Source of the DNA: Pseudocitrobacter vendiensis
Lineage (GTDB): Bacteria > Pseudomonadota > Gammaproteobacteria > Enterobacterales > Enterobacteriaceae
NCBI RefSeq assembly: GCF_943590815.1
Contig: NZ_CALSBS010000002.1
Location: 186,001-250,000 of the forward strand
DNA: 64,000 nt
Reading direction: 5' to 3'
Below are positions 40,771 to 52,252 of the stretch, piece after piece (position 1 is the first letter of the stretch; each line of letters starts with the position of its first letter). The position numbers and the translations under genes were made by a program. A model generated the notes under the pieces. That model saw only the letters and a program-made list of their open reading frames with translations. It did no database searches and was not told where the DNA came from.

Positions 40771-42204
40771 ATGTTTAAGAATGCATTTGCTAACCTGCAA
40801 AAGGTCGGTAAATCACTGATGTTGCCAGTATCCGTACTGCCTATCGCAGGTATCCTGCTGGGCGTCGGTTCTGCAAACTTCAGCTGGCTGCCAGCCGTCG
40901 TTTCCCATGTTATGGCGGAAGCGGGCGGTTCCGTTTTTGCCAACATGCCGCTCATCTTCGCTATCGGTGTTGCTCTGGGCTTCACCAATAACGACGGTGT
41001 TTCCGCTCTGGCTTCCGTTGTCGCCTACGGCATCATGGTGAAAACCATGGCTGTGGTTGCGCCGCTGGTCCTGCATCTCCCGGCTGAAGAAATCGCCGCG
41101 AAGCACCTGGCGGATACCGGTGTTCTCGGCGGTATTATCGCCGGTGCGATCGCCGCGTACATGTTCAACCGCTTCTACCGTATCAAGCTGCCTGAGTATC
41201 TGGGCTTCTTCGCCGGTAAACGTTTCGTTCCGATCATTTCTGGTCTGACCGCAATCTTTATGGGCATCGTGCTGTCCTTCATTTGGCCGCCGATTGGTAC
41301 CGCTATCCAGACCTTCTCTCAGTGGGCTGCTTACCAGAACCCGGTTGTGGCGTTTGGTATCTACGGCTTCATCGAGCGCTGCCTGGTACCGTTCGGTCTA
41401 CACCATATCTGGAACGTGCCTTTCCAGATGCAGATTGGTGAATTCACCAACGCAGCAGGCCAGGTGTTCCACGGTGATATCCCGCGTTACATGGCCGGTG
41501 ACCCGACCGCGGGCAAACTGTCCGGTGGCTTCCTGTTCAAAATGTACGGCCTGCCGGCTGCAGCGATTGCTATCTGGCACTCTGCTAAACCGGAAAACCG
41601 TGCAAAAGTGGGCGGTATCATGATCTCCGCGGCGCTGACCTCGTTCCTGACCGGTATTACCGAGCCGATCGAGTTCTCCTTCATGTTCGTTGCGCCGATC
41701 CTGTACATCATCCACGCGATTCTGGCGGGTCTGGCATTCCCGATCTGTATCCTGCTGGGTATGCGTGACGGTACGTCGTTCTCTCACGGTCTGATCGACT
41801 TTATCGTTCTGTCTGGTAACAGCAGCAAACTGTGGCTGTTCCCGATTGTCGGTATCTGCTATGCGATTGTTTACTACACCATCTTCCGCGTGCTGATTAA
41901 AGCGCTGGACCTGAAAACGCCTGGTCGTGAAGATGCAACCGAAGACAGCAAAGCTGGCGCAACCAGCGAAATGGCACCGGCTCTGGTAGCCGCTTTCGGC
42001 GGTAAAGAAAACATCACCAACCTTGATGCCTGCATCACTCGTCTGCGCGTCAGCGTGGCGGACGTCGCGAAAGTTGACCAGCCTGGGCTGAAGAAACTGG
42101 GCGCGGCAGGTGTGGTTGTTGCGGGTTCCGGCGTTCAGGCGATTTTCGGTACTAAATCCGATAACCTGAAAACCGAAATGGATGACTATATCCGCAATAA
42201 CTAA
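40771..42204 (+). CDS. ptsG: PTS glucose transporter subunit IICB
   Basis: A 477-residue fused permease, the same length as E. coli PtsG. The IIC domain (about residues 1-385, roughly ten helices) carries the sugar-site motif [10 protein letters not shown], and the IIB domain follows with the phosphorylated Cys421 in [11 protein letters not shown]. It imports and phosphorylates glucose using EIIA-Glc. It is controlled by Mlc, CRP and SgrS-type sites in its leader. In E. coli fhuE follows; here it is followed by a terminator and REP, then mfd. Confidence 0.97.
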   Translation: MFKNAFANLQKVGKSLMLPVSVLPIAGILLGVGSANFSWLPAVVSHVMAEAGGSVFANMPLIFAIGVALGFTNNDGVSALASVVAYGIMVKTMAVVAPLVLHLPAEEIAAKHLADTGVLGGIIAGAIAAYMFNRFYRIKLPEYLGFFAGKRFVPIISGLTAIFMGIVLSFIWPPIGTAIQTFSQWAAYQNPVVAFGIYGFIERCLVPFGLHHIWNVPFQMQIGEFTNAAGQVFHGDIPRYMAGDPTAGKLSGGFLFKMYGLPAAAIAIWHSAKPENRAKVGGIMISAALTSFLTGITEPIEFSFMFVAPILYIIHAILAGLAFPICILLGMRDGTSFSHGLIDFIVLSGNSSKLWLFPIVGICYAIVYYTIFRVLIKALDLKTPGREDATEDSKAGATSEMAPALVAAFGGKENITNLDACITRLRVSVADVAKVDQPGLKKLGAAGVVVAGSGVQAIFGTKSDNLKTEMDDYIRNN

Positions 42205-42231
42205 GCTCGGTTGAGCGACGTTGGGGAGAAG

Positions 42232-42260
42232 AAAAGGGGAGCCGAATGGCTCCCCTTTTT
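42232..42260. terminator. Terminator between convergent ptsG and mfd
   Basis: AAAAGGGGAGCC and GGCTCCCCTTTT arms with a GAAT loop and T- and A-runs on both sides, so it can stop transcription of ptsG rightward and mfd leftward. Confidence 0.9.
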
Positions 42261-42272
42261 GCAACCTGAGGT

Positions 42273-42297
42273 GCCTGACGCGCTGTGCTTATCAGGC
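42273..42297. repeat. REP palindrome at the ptsG-mfd junction
   Basis: GCCTGA at the left and ATCAGGC at the right with a GCGCTGTGC centre, a REP unit between the shared terminator and the mfd stop. It marks the point where a block of genes found in E. coli is missing. Confidence 0.75.
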
Positions 42298-42310
42298 CTG
42301 CCATTTAGCA

Positions 42311-45300
42311 TTATGCGATGGCGTTCTCTTCTAACTGACTCATAAACTGTCGCACCCAGTCCATACGCGCTTGACGCTCGCTCAGGTCCTGGAAGAACTT
42401 CAGCCGTGTCGGACCGTCCAGACGATAGTGCTGCGGCTGTTTCTGCAACAGACTAATCAGCCAGCTTGGGTTCACATGGTTTTTCTCCGCGAACTCAATC
42501 ACGCCGCCTTTCTCGTTGCCTTCCAGCTTACGAATACCCAGTTTCTGTGCCTGTTGGCGCAGACGCGCGATATCCAGCAGCGTGCGCGCTGCATCGGGCA
42601 ACAGACCAAAGCGGTCAATCAATTCCACTTTGATCTCATCCAGCTCGCTCTCGCTTTTCGCACTGGCGATACGCTTGTAGAAGGAGAGACGCGTATTCAC
42701 GTCGGGAATGAAATCGTCCGGCAGCAGCGACGGCATACGCAGCTCCACTTCCGTTTGCTGGCTGGTGAGATCTTCCAGCGACGGTTCACGGCCTTCTTTC
42801 AACGCATCGACAGCGTTTTCCAGAAGTTCCATATAGAGCGAGAAGCCAATGGTTTCCATCGAACCACTCTGATCTTCGCCAAGCAGTTCACCCGCGCCGC
42901 GAATTTCGAGGTCGTGGGTCGCCAGCGCGAAGCCAGCGCCGAGATCTTCCAGCGAAGCAATGGCTTCCAGACGTTTCTGCGCATCGGTGGTCATCGCTTT
43001 TGGATGCGGTGTCAGCAGCCACGCATAGGCCTGGTGGTGTGAACGCCCCACACGGCCACGCAATTGGTGCAGCTGCGCCAGACCGAAGTGATCCGCCCGT
43101 TCAATAATGATGGTATTGGCGGTCGGAATGTCGATGCCGGTCTCGATGATGGTCGTACAGACCAGCACGTTGAATCGCTGGTGATGGAAATCGTTCATCA
43201 CGTGTTCCAGTTCGCGTTCGCGCATCTGACCATGGCCTATCGCGATGCGCGCCTCCGGCACCAGTTCGGCCAGTTTATCCGCTGTTTTCTGGATGTTTTC
43301 GACATCATTGAACAGATAATAGACCTGACCACCACGCAGAATTTCACGCAGAATGGCTTCACGAACCACCAGATTATCGTATTCACGCACGAAGGTTTTG
43401 ACCGCCAGACGACGCGCCGGCGGCGTGGCAATAATTGACAAATCACGCATGCCGCTCATCGCCATATTCAGCGTACGCGGGATTGGCGTGGCGGTGAGTG
43501 TCAGGATATCCACATCGGCGCGCATCGCTTTAATGCGTTCCTTGTGGCGAACACCGAAGCGGTGCTCTTCATCAACGATCAGCAAACCTAAATCCTTCAG
43601 CTTCACATCGTTTTGCAGCAGCTTGTGGGTGCCGATCAGAATGTCGATTTTGCCTTCCGCCACCTGTTCCAGAATTTGTGCCTGCTCTTTGGCGCTGCGG
43701 AAGCGGGAGAGCATTTCAATGCGCACCGGCCAGTTGGCAAAACGGTCGCGGAAGTTATCGTAGTGCTGTTGCGCCAGCAGGGTAGTCGGCACCAGCACGG
43801 CCACCTGTTTGTTGTTTTCGACGGCCAGGAATGCGGCGCGCATCGCCACTTCGGTTTTACCGAAGCCCACGTCGCCGCACACCAGACGGTCCATCGCCAG
43901 AGGCTGGCACATGTCACTTAACACAGCATTAATGGCCTGCGCCTGATCCGGCGTGGTTTCGAACGGGAAGCTATCGCAGAATAGCTGATACTGTTCACGA
44001 TCGTGTTTAAAGGCAAAGCCTTCTTTCGCTGCGCGCTGAGCATAAATATCAAGCAATTCGGCCGCGACATCACGCACTTTCTCAGAGGCTTTTTGCCGGG
44101 CGCGCGCCCAGGCATCGCCGCCCAGTTTATGCAGCGGCGCGTTTTCTTCGGCACCGCCTGCGTAGCGGCTAATCAGATGCAGTGAGGAGACCGGCACATA
44201 CAGTTTGGCCTCGTTGGCGTAGGTCAGCATCAGGTATTCGCCTTTGATGCCGCCGGCCTCCAGCGTGGTCATTCCCGCATAGCGCCCAACCCCATGTTCC
44301 AGGTGTACCACCGGCTGGCCGATATGCAGCTCGGCCAGGTTGCGGATCAGGGTATCCGGATTAATGGTGCGGCGGGAGTCCTGGCGACGTCGTGCCACGC
44401 GCTCGCCCAGCAAGTCGCTTTCGCAAATCAGCGCCCGGTTATTTTGCGTGTCGATAAACCCGTGCTCCGCCGCGCCAATCATCAGATAGCGCCCGGCATC
44501 CGTCGCTTCATCCAGCCGCAAAATGCGTTTTGGCGACAGCTTTATGCGCGCCAGCAGCTCGCCTAACGCTTCACGACGGCCTTCACTCTCTACGGAGAAA
44601 ATCACCGGGCCGGTAAACGATTCCAGGAAGCGGCGCAGGTTATCCAGCGGCGCTTTGTTTTGCGCCTGAATGGCCAGCTCGGGTAGCGGCTGATAGCCCA
44701 GGTTGGTATTGGCGGCTTTCTCTGCCAGATGCTCTGTTTTGAGCTGAATGCGCGGCCATTTTTTCAGTTCGCTGTTAAGCTCGTCCGGGCGTAGCCACAG
44801 CAGTTCCGGCTCAAGCAACGGGCGCATCGGGTCAACGCCGCGATTCTCGAATCGCGCCTGTGCATCGGCCTGGAAACGGGTAGCGCTGGCGTCGAGATCG
44901 CCGGTGTTCACCAGCAGCGTATTGTCCGGGAAATAGCTGAACAGCGGCGGCAATGGTTCGCTAAAGAACAGCGGCTGCCAGTACTCGATCCCCGCTGGCA
45001 GCGTACCTTTACTCACCTGTTGATAGATATGCTCGGCGTCGCGTTTTACATCGAACTTATCGCGCCATTGGCTGCGGAACAGCTCGATGGCGGTTTTATC
45101 CGTCGGGAATTCGTGTGCAGGCAGAAGATTAATGGAATCGACTTCTTCCAGCGTGCGCTGGCTGTCCGGGTCGAACACGCGCAGGCTGTCAATTTCATCA
45201 TCGAAGAAATCGAGACGATACGGCTGCTCACTGCCCATCGGAAAGAGATCGAGCAGCGCGCCGCGCGTGGCGTACTCGCCGTGCTCCATGACCTGATCCA

Positions 45301-45757
45301 CGTGGCGATAACCCGCGCTATCCAGTTGCGCGCGCAGGGCATCGCGTGACAGACGCTGGCCTTTTTTCATCATCAACGCGTGGCCGTGCAGATAACTGTG
45401 TGGGCAAACGCGCTGCATCAGCGTGCTTACGGGCACAATTAACACGCCGCGCTGCATCATCGGCAACTGGTAAAGCGTTGAAAGACGGGACGATATAATA
45501 TCCTGGTGCGGAGAAAAACTGTCGTACGGCAGCGTTTCCCAGTCGGCAAGGTTCATCACCAGATTATCGGTAAACTGACTGATTTCATCGTGCAGCCGCA
45601 GGGCATTCTGCATATCCGGCGCAATCAGGATAACCGGGCCGGCATGACGTTCGGAAATCTCCGCGACCAGCGTGGCGCAGGCCGCACCGGTCAGTTCCCC
45701 CAGTTGACGCTGATCGCCAGCTTTGGTGGGTAGGGCGTAACGGGCTAGTTCAGGCAT
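42311..45757 (-). CDS. mfd: Transcription-repair coupling factor Mfd
   Basis: A 1148-residue translocase, the same length as E. coli Mfd. It has the UvrB-homology module (about 1-340), the RNA polymerase-interaction domain (about 470-545), superfamily 2 motor motifs GDVGFGKTEVA, DEEHRFG, TATPIPRT and QLRGRVGRSHH, and a TRCF C-terminal domain. It removes stalled RNA polymerase and recruits UvrA. The start at 45755-45757 (MPELARYALP) gives the family length; 12 further codons are open upstream. Confidence 0.98.
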   Translation of the reverse strand: MPELARYALPTKAGDQRQLGELTGAACATLVAEISERHAGPVILIAPDMQNALRLHDEISQFTDNLVMNLADWETLPYDSFSPHQDIISSRLSTLYQLPMMQRGVLIVPVSTLMQRVCPHSYLHGHALMMKKGQRLSRDALRAQLDSAGYRHVDQVMEHGEYATRGALLDLFPMGSEQPYRLDFFDDEIDSLRVFDPDSQRTLEEVDSINLLPAHEFPTDKTAIELFRSQWRDKFDVKRDAEHIYQQVSKGTLPAGIEYWQPLFFSEPLPPLFSYFPDNTLLVNTGDLDASATRFQADAQARFENRGVDPMRPLLEPELLWLRPDELNSELKKWPRIQLKTEHLAEKAANTNLGYQPLPELAIQAQNKAPLDNLRRFLESFTGPVIFSVESEGRREALGELLARIKLSPKRILRLDEATDAGRYLMIGAAEHGFIDTQNNRALICESDLLGERVARRRQDSRRTINPDTLIRNLAELHIGQPVVHLEHGVGRYAGMTTLEAGGIKGEYLMLTYANEAKLYVPVSSLHLISRYAGGAEENAPLHKLGGDAWARARQKASEKVRDVAAELLDIYAQRAAKEGFAFKHDREQYQLFCDSFPFETTPDQAQAINAVLSDMCQPLAMDRLVCGDVGFGKTEVAMRAAFLAVENNKQVAVLVPTTLLAQQHYDNFRDRFANWPVRIEMLSRFRSAKEQAQILEQVAEGKIDILIGTHKLLQNDVKLKDLGLLIVDEEHRFGVRHKERIKAMRADVDILTLTATPIPRTLNMAMSGMRDLSIIATPPARRLAVKTFVREYDNLVVREAILREILRGGQVYYLFNDVENIQKTADKLAELVPEARIAIGHGQMRERELEHVMNDFHHQRFNVLVCTTIIETGIDIPTANTIIIERADHFGLAQLHQLRGRVGRSHHQAYAWLLTPHPKAMTTDAQKRLEAIASLEDLGAGFALATHDLEIRGAGELLGEDQSGSMETIGFSLYMELLENAVDALKEGREPSLEDLTSQQTEVELRMPSLLPDDFIPDVNTRLSFYKRIASAKSESELDEIKVELIDRFGLLPDAARTLLDIARLRQQAQKLGIRKLEGNEKGGVIEFAEKNHVNPSWLISLLQKQPQHYRLDGPTRLKFFQDLSERQARMDWVRQFMSQLEENAIA

Positions 45758-45868
45758 AGCGGGGCACGTTCTCCAGAAACCGCAAAGTGACACGGTAAAA
45801 ATATCAATTTATTACGCTTATTATCCGTGATGGCGGCGGGAGTGCAACTGCGGAAAATCGAGGAGAGA

Positions 45869-45893
45869 AAACGCCAGGCCCGGAAGCCTGGCG
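45869..45893 (-). terminator. Terminator of ycfT
   Basis: CGCCAGGC and GCCTGGCG arms with a 6-base loop; on the minus strand TTTTCTCTCC follows. It lies eight bases beyond the ycfT stop. Confidence 0.8.
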
Positions 45894-45900
45894 CGAGGGG

Positions 45901-46968
45901 TCAGGACGTCGCCAGCGCACGTTTTGCTGGCGGGCTAAACAGCAGGTCGTCCGTCAGACGGCGCGAAATCTGGCGTACTAAAAGACCAAACAGTGTGCAC
46001 ACGAAAAGGCTTAGCAGCGGGTAAGCAAGCAGCAGCGCCAGTTCGCTGGTCGCCGTGAGCGCATGCCCGTTTACCTGTTTGATGAGTACCAGGCTTGCAC
46101 CTTCGACCAGAATACGGTGCGTGGTGTAGATGGCGATGGTGTTTGAACCGACAACGTTCAGCCAGTTATTTTCGCTCGGTGGAATAACCTGACTGGCTCG
46201 CCAGAAGAGTTTCATGATGACGAAAATCGACAGCAGCGCCATCAGCAGTGGAATGCCTTTGAAGTAGAGCGCCACGGCGGCAAGTGCGAAAATCAGAAGC
46301 GGAACAAACGCCTTACGCGGCAGCGCTGTCGTCAGCCAGGTCATCACCGCCGTGCCGTACCACGCGCCCAGCGCATAATAGATAACGTTACGCAGCACGC
46401 TGTTCATGCCCCACCACGGTAGCGGCAGGTAGTTGATTGCCACGCTGAGGACGGCTAACGCGACAAGTAGCGGCGCCTTCGCGCGCGCAAACAGTTTGCA
46501 GAACACGAAATAGACGACCAGCGCGTAGAGATACCACAGGCTGGTGCTGGCGGTGAGCATGCCATACAAAAACTCGCCGGGGTTATCGGCGTAGGCTGCG
46601 TTGGCGGCATTACCAAGGTCACGCTCAGGCGCCAGCCAGCCGTTTAACTGGCGCAGTGCCAGCCACTGCAGCAGCCCCCACAGCGCCAGCACATAGACAA
46701 TATGCCAGATGCGTTTATCCACGCAGCCTTTCCACGGTACTTCGGCCACATAACGCTGAATAAGAAAGCCCGAGATAAAGAAAAACACCGGCATGCGGAA
46801 CGGGGCGAGGTATAAATTAAAGTAGATCCAGCATTTCGAGAGCGTCTCTGACCCGGGATGCTGGAACGCAAAGAGATGCGGATAGAAGGTTATCACCGAG
46901 TGATACACCACCACCAGGCAGATGCATAACCCTTTTATCTGGTTGATCCATAATGTTTTTTGTTGCAT
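45901..46968 (-). CDS. ycfT: Acyltransferase 3 family membrane protein YcfT
   Basis: A 355-residue inner-membrane protein (E. coli YcfT 357) with about ten predicted helices. The family motif appears as VVYHSVITFYP (near 20-30), with FRMPVFFFISGFL at about 57-69, as in OafA/WecH-type acyltransferases and YcfT-like proteins. The substrate is unknown. The N-terminus WINQIKGLCICLVVVYHS and the double arginine tail RQISRRLTDD are typical. It is divergent from lolC, separated by about 300 bases. Confidence 0.88.
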   Translation of the reverse strand: MQQKTLWINQIKGLCICLVVVYHSVITFYPHLFAFQHPGSETLSKCWIYFNLYLAPFRMPVFFFISGFLIQRYVAEVPWKGCVDKRIWHIVYVLALWGLLQWLALRQLNGWLAPERDLGNAANAAYADNPGEFLYGMLTASTSLWYLYALVVYFVFCKLFARAKAPLLVALAVLSVAINYLPLPWWGMNSVLRNVIYYALGAWYGTAVMTWLTTALPRKAFVPLLIFALAAVALYFKGIPLLMALLSIFVIMKLFWRASQVIPPSENNWLNVVGSNTIAIYTTHRILVEGASLVLIKQVNGHALTATSELALLLAYPLLSLFVCTLFGLLVRQISRRLTDDLLFSPPAKRALATS

Positions 46969-47174
46969 GTCGCCTGTGCCTTCGTTGCCATAAAATAAGG
47001 CGTTATCCTGAAGGCCGTAAAAGGGGATGTAATGGGTAACAGTCTGTATTCAGACCATTTTCAGAAAAGGATCAGGTAACAACCAGGCGTCGTTTTCCAC
47101 GTTGTTACGTAAATCAATCGTCTGTTTTATCTGCGAATCTGAAATCATTTGCTTGATTTTTAGGAATATTTTAA

Positions 47175-49160
<1,986 letters not shown>

Positions 49161-49161
<1 letters not shown>

Positions 49162-50405
49162 TGGCCCCGTCACTCTCCCTTCTGATTGGCCTGCGCTTCA
49201 GCCGCGGGCGTCGCCGCAGCGGCATGGTGTCGCTGATCTCCGTGATTTCCACCGTCGGTATCGCGCTGGGGGTTGCGGTGTTGATCCTCGGCTTAAGCGC
49301 GATGAACGGTTTTGAACGCGAGCTAAACAACCGCGTGCTGGCCGTGGTGCCGCACGGACAAATTGAAGCGGTAAACCAGCCGTGGACCAACTGGCGCACC
49401 ATTCTGCCGCAAGTTGAAAAAGTAAACGGTATCGCGGCTGCGGCACCTTACATCACCTTCACCGGGCTGGTCGAAAGCGGCAGCAATATGCGCGCGATTC
49501 AGGTGAAAGGTGTTGATCCTGCGCAGGAAAGTCGTTTAAGCGCGTTGCCGAAATTTGTGCAGGGCGAAAGCTGGAGCGACTTTAAGGCGGGCGGTCAGCA
49601 AATCATCATCGGCAAAGGTGTGGCGGATGCGCTGAAGGTGAAGCAAGGTGACTGGCTAACCATCATGATCCCGAACGCCAATGCGGAACACAAGCTGCTG
49701 CAACCCAAACGCATTCGTTTGCATGTTTCCGGCATTTTGCAGCTTAGCGGCCAGCTCGATCATAGCTTTGCCATGATTCCATTGCAGGATGCGCAGCAGT
49801 ATCTGGAAATGGGTGACAGTGTCACGGGCATCGCGATTAAAGTAAACGACGTCTTTAACGCCAACAAACTGGTCCGTTCGGCAGGCGAAGTGACCAACAG
49901 CTATGTCACTATTCAGAGCTGGATTGGCACCTACGGCTATATGTACCGCGATATCCAGATGATCCGCGCGATTATGTATCTGGCGATGGTGCTGGTGATC
50001 GGCGTGGCCTGCTTCAACATCGTCTCAACACTGGTGATGGCGGTGAAAGATAAAAGTAGCGATATTGCGGTACTGCGCACATTGGGCGCAAAAGACGGGC
50101 TGATCCGCGCAATTTTCGTGTGGTATGGTTTACTCGCTGGCCTGTTAGGTAGCCTGCTCGGTGTGGTGATTGGCGTGCTGTGTGCGCTGAATCTGACGCC
50201 GATTATTAAGTGGATTGAAGGTGTTACTCGCCATAAATTTTTGTCTGGCGATATCTATTTTATCGACTTCCTGCCGTCAGAACTTCACTGGCTGGATGTC
50301 GTTTATGTGCTGGTCACCGCACTGTTGCTGAGTTTGCTGGCGAGCTGGTATCCGGCTCGCCGCGCCAGCCGTATCGACCCTGCGAGGGTGCTCAGTGGCC
50401 AGTAA
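49161..50405 (+). CDS. lolE: Lipoprotein-releasing ABC transporter permease LolE
   Basis: A 414-residue paralogue of LolC, the same length as E. coli LolE, with four helices and a lipoprotein-binding periplasmic domain. Conserved parts include [38 protein letters not shown] and the C-terminal [25 protein letters not shown] one codon earlier is in frame, but the ATG at 49161 overlaps the lolD stop and gives the family start. A 57-base gap precedes nagK. Confidence 0.96.
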
Positions 50406-50462
50406 TTTAACGTCCTGACGGTGCAGTTTTGCCGCTGTGCGCGTCAGTAAGAGGAATTTACG

Positions 50463-51377
50463 ATGATGCATTATGGATTTGATATTGGCGGCAGCAAAAT
50501 TGCACTCGGCGTGTTCGATACGACGCGACAGCTAGTCTGGGAGACGCGTGTCGCCACGCCGAAAGAGAGTTATGAGGCGTTTCTTGACGCTGTTTGCGGG
50601 CTGGTGGCGCAAGCCGATGCGCGCTTCAACTGTCAGGGAACGGTGGGAATTGGTATTCCAGGCATGCCGGAAACCGAAGACGGTACGCTGTATGCGGCCA
50701 ACGTGCCTGCCGCCACGGGTAAACCGCTGCGCGCAGACCTGAGCCGCTTACTGGCGCGCGATGTCCGTCTCGATAACGACGCCAACTGCTTCGCTATCTC
50801 AGAAGCGTGGGATGATGAATTCACCCAATACCCGTTGGTGATGGGCTTAATTCTTGGCACCGGCGTCGGTGGCGGCATTGTACAGAACGGCAAATCGATT
50901 ACCGGCCATCGTTACATTACCGGAGAGTTCGGTCACATCCGCTTGCCGGTGGATGCGTTAGAGGTGGTGGGGCGTGATTTTCCGTTAACGCGCTGCGGCT
51001 GCGGGCAACTGGGCTGCATCGAAAATTACCTTTCCGGGCGCGGATTCGCCTGGCTTTATACACATTTTTATCACCAGCAACGCACCTCTCCGGAGATCGT
51101 CGCATTGTGGGAGCAGGGCGACGTGCAGGCGCGCGAACACGTTGAGCGCTATCTGGACCTTCTGGCGGTGTGCCTGGGCAATATTTTAACTATCGTGGAC
51201 CCTGATTTAGTGGTCCTCGGTGGCGGGTTATCAAACTTTTCAGCTATCACAGATGGGCTCGCGCAGCGCCTGCCGCGCCATTTACTCCCCGTCGCCGCCG
51301 TACCGCGCATAGAACGCGCGCGACACGGTGATGCGGGAGGAATGCGCGGCGCTGCCTTCCTTCATCTCACAAACTAA
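50463..51377 (+). CDS. nagK: N-acetyl-D-glucosamine kinase
   Basis: A 304-residue ROK-family kinase (303 in E. coli NagK), phosphorylating GlcNAc released by cell-wall recycling. The phosphate motif [10 protein letters not shown] (residues 7-16), the sugar and catalytic region [10 protein letters not shown], and the ROK zinc cysteines [12 protein letters not shown] are present. Two ATGs (50463, 50466) are possible; AAGAGG is better spaced from the first. Its usual cell-wall recycling partner nagZ lies in the block missing between ptsG and mfd. Confidence 0.95.
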   Translation: MMHYGFDIGGSKIALGVFDTTRQLVWETRVATPKESYEAFLDAVCGLVAQADARFNCQGTVGIGIPGMPETEDGTLYAANVPAATGKPLRADLSRLLARDVRLDNDANCFAISEAWDDEFTQYPLVMGLILGTGVGGGIVQNGKSITGHRYITGEFGHIRLPVDALEVVGRDFPLTRCGCGQLGCIENYLSGRGFAWLYTHFYHQQRTSPEIVALWEQGDVQAREHVERYLDLLAVCLGNILTIVDPDLVVLGGGLSNFSAITDGLAQRLPRHLLPVAAVPRIERARHGDAGGMRGAAFLHLTN

Positions 51378-51391
51378 CACATGGAGTAGAT

Positions 51392-52213
51392 ATGCAGTCG
51401 CGCCGCTTACATCGATTGAGCCGTTTTCGTCGGAATAAACGTCAGCTGCGCCAGCGTCTGCGCCAGCGGATTTTTTTCACTGACAGGGTGATACCAGAGC
51501 ATATGGATAAACCAAGAGTTCTTGTGCTAACGGGCGCCGGTATTTCGGCTGAATCAGGTATTCGTACGTTTCGCGCGGCTGATGGACTGTGGGAAGAGCA
51601 TCGGGTTGAAGATGTCGCTACACCAGAAGGATTTCAGCGCGATCCGGCGCTGGTTCAGGCATTTTATAATGCGCGCCGCAGACAGCTTCAGCAGCCGGAA
51701 ATCCAGCCGAATGCCGCGCATATCGCGCTGGCCAGGCTGGAAGAGGCGCTGGGCGATAATTTTATGCTGGTGACGCAGAATATCGACAACCTGCATGAGC
51801 GTGCAGGCAGCAAAAATGTGCTGCATATGCACGGTGAACTGCTCAAAGTGCGCTGCACACAGAGCGGACAAGTGCTGGACTGGACTGACGATGTGACGCC
51901 GGACGATAAATGTCACTGCTGTCAATTCCCGGCGCCGTTGCGCCCGCATATCGTTTGGTTTGGTGAGATGCCGTTTGAGATGGACCACATCTATCTGGCG
52001 CTCTCTATGGCCGATATTTTTATCGCCATCGGCACCTCCGGCCACGTCTATCCGGCGGCAGGTTTTGTGCATGAAGCCAAACTGCACGGCGCGAAAACCG
52101 TCGAGCTCAACCTCGAACCGAGCCAGGTAGGCAGCGAGTTTGAAGAGAAGTACTACGGTCTGGCGAGTGAAGTGGTGCCCGAGTTCGTCGAGCAACTGCT
52201 GCAAAAAATGTAA
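51392..52213 (+). CDS. cobB: NAD-dependent protein deacylase CobB
   Basis: A 273-residue sirtuin (E. coli 279). A basic N-terminal extension ([23 protein letters not shown]) precedes the NAD fold with [26 protein letters not shown] and catalytic His in HMHGE. Tyr and Arg in FYNARRRQL mark a desuccinylase-capable class III sirtuin. The C-rich zinc module (RCTQSG and KCHCCQ) is present. It removes acyl groups from lysines, including acetyl-CoA synthetase. It is read with nagK, 14 bases apart, and ends at its own terminator. Confidence 0.95.
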   Translation: MQSRRLHRLSRFRRNKRQLRQRLRQRIFFTDRVIPEHMDKPRVLVLTGAGISAESGIRTFRAADGLWEEHRVEDVATPEGFQRDPALVQAFYNARRRQLQQPEIQPNAAHIALARLEEALGDNFMLVTQNIDNLHERAGSKNVLHMHGELLKVRCTQSGQVLDWTDDVTPDDKCHCCQFPAPLRPHIVWFGEMPFEMDHIYLALSMADIFIAIGTSGHVYPAAGFVHEAKLHGAKTVELNLEPSQVGSEFEEKYYGLASEVVPEFVEQLLQKM

Positions 52214-52219
52214 GTCTTT

Positions 52220-52252
52220 GCACCCGGTGATGTTTGCCGGGTGCCCGTTTTT
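52220..52252 (+). terminator. Terminator of cobB
   Basis: GCACCCGG and CCGGGTGC arms with a 9-base loop, then CCGTTTTTC. It separates cobB from the convergent glycoside hydrolase gene. Confidence 0.88.

Noticed and set aside
41398-42264. 288-codon minus-strand frame opposite ptsG
   Set aside because: It is a shadow caused by the biased codon use of ptsG; the start lies inside the permease and no domain is visible.
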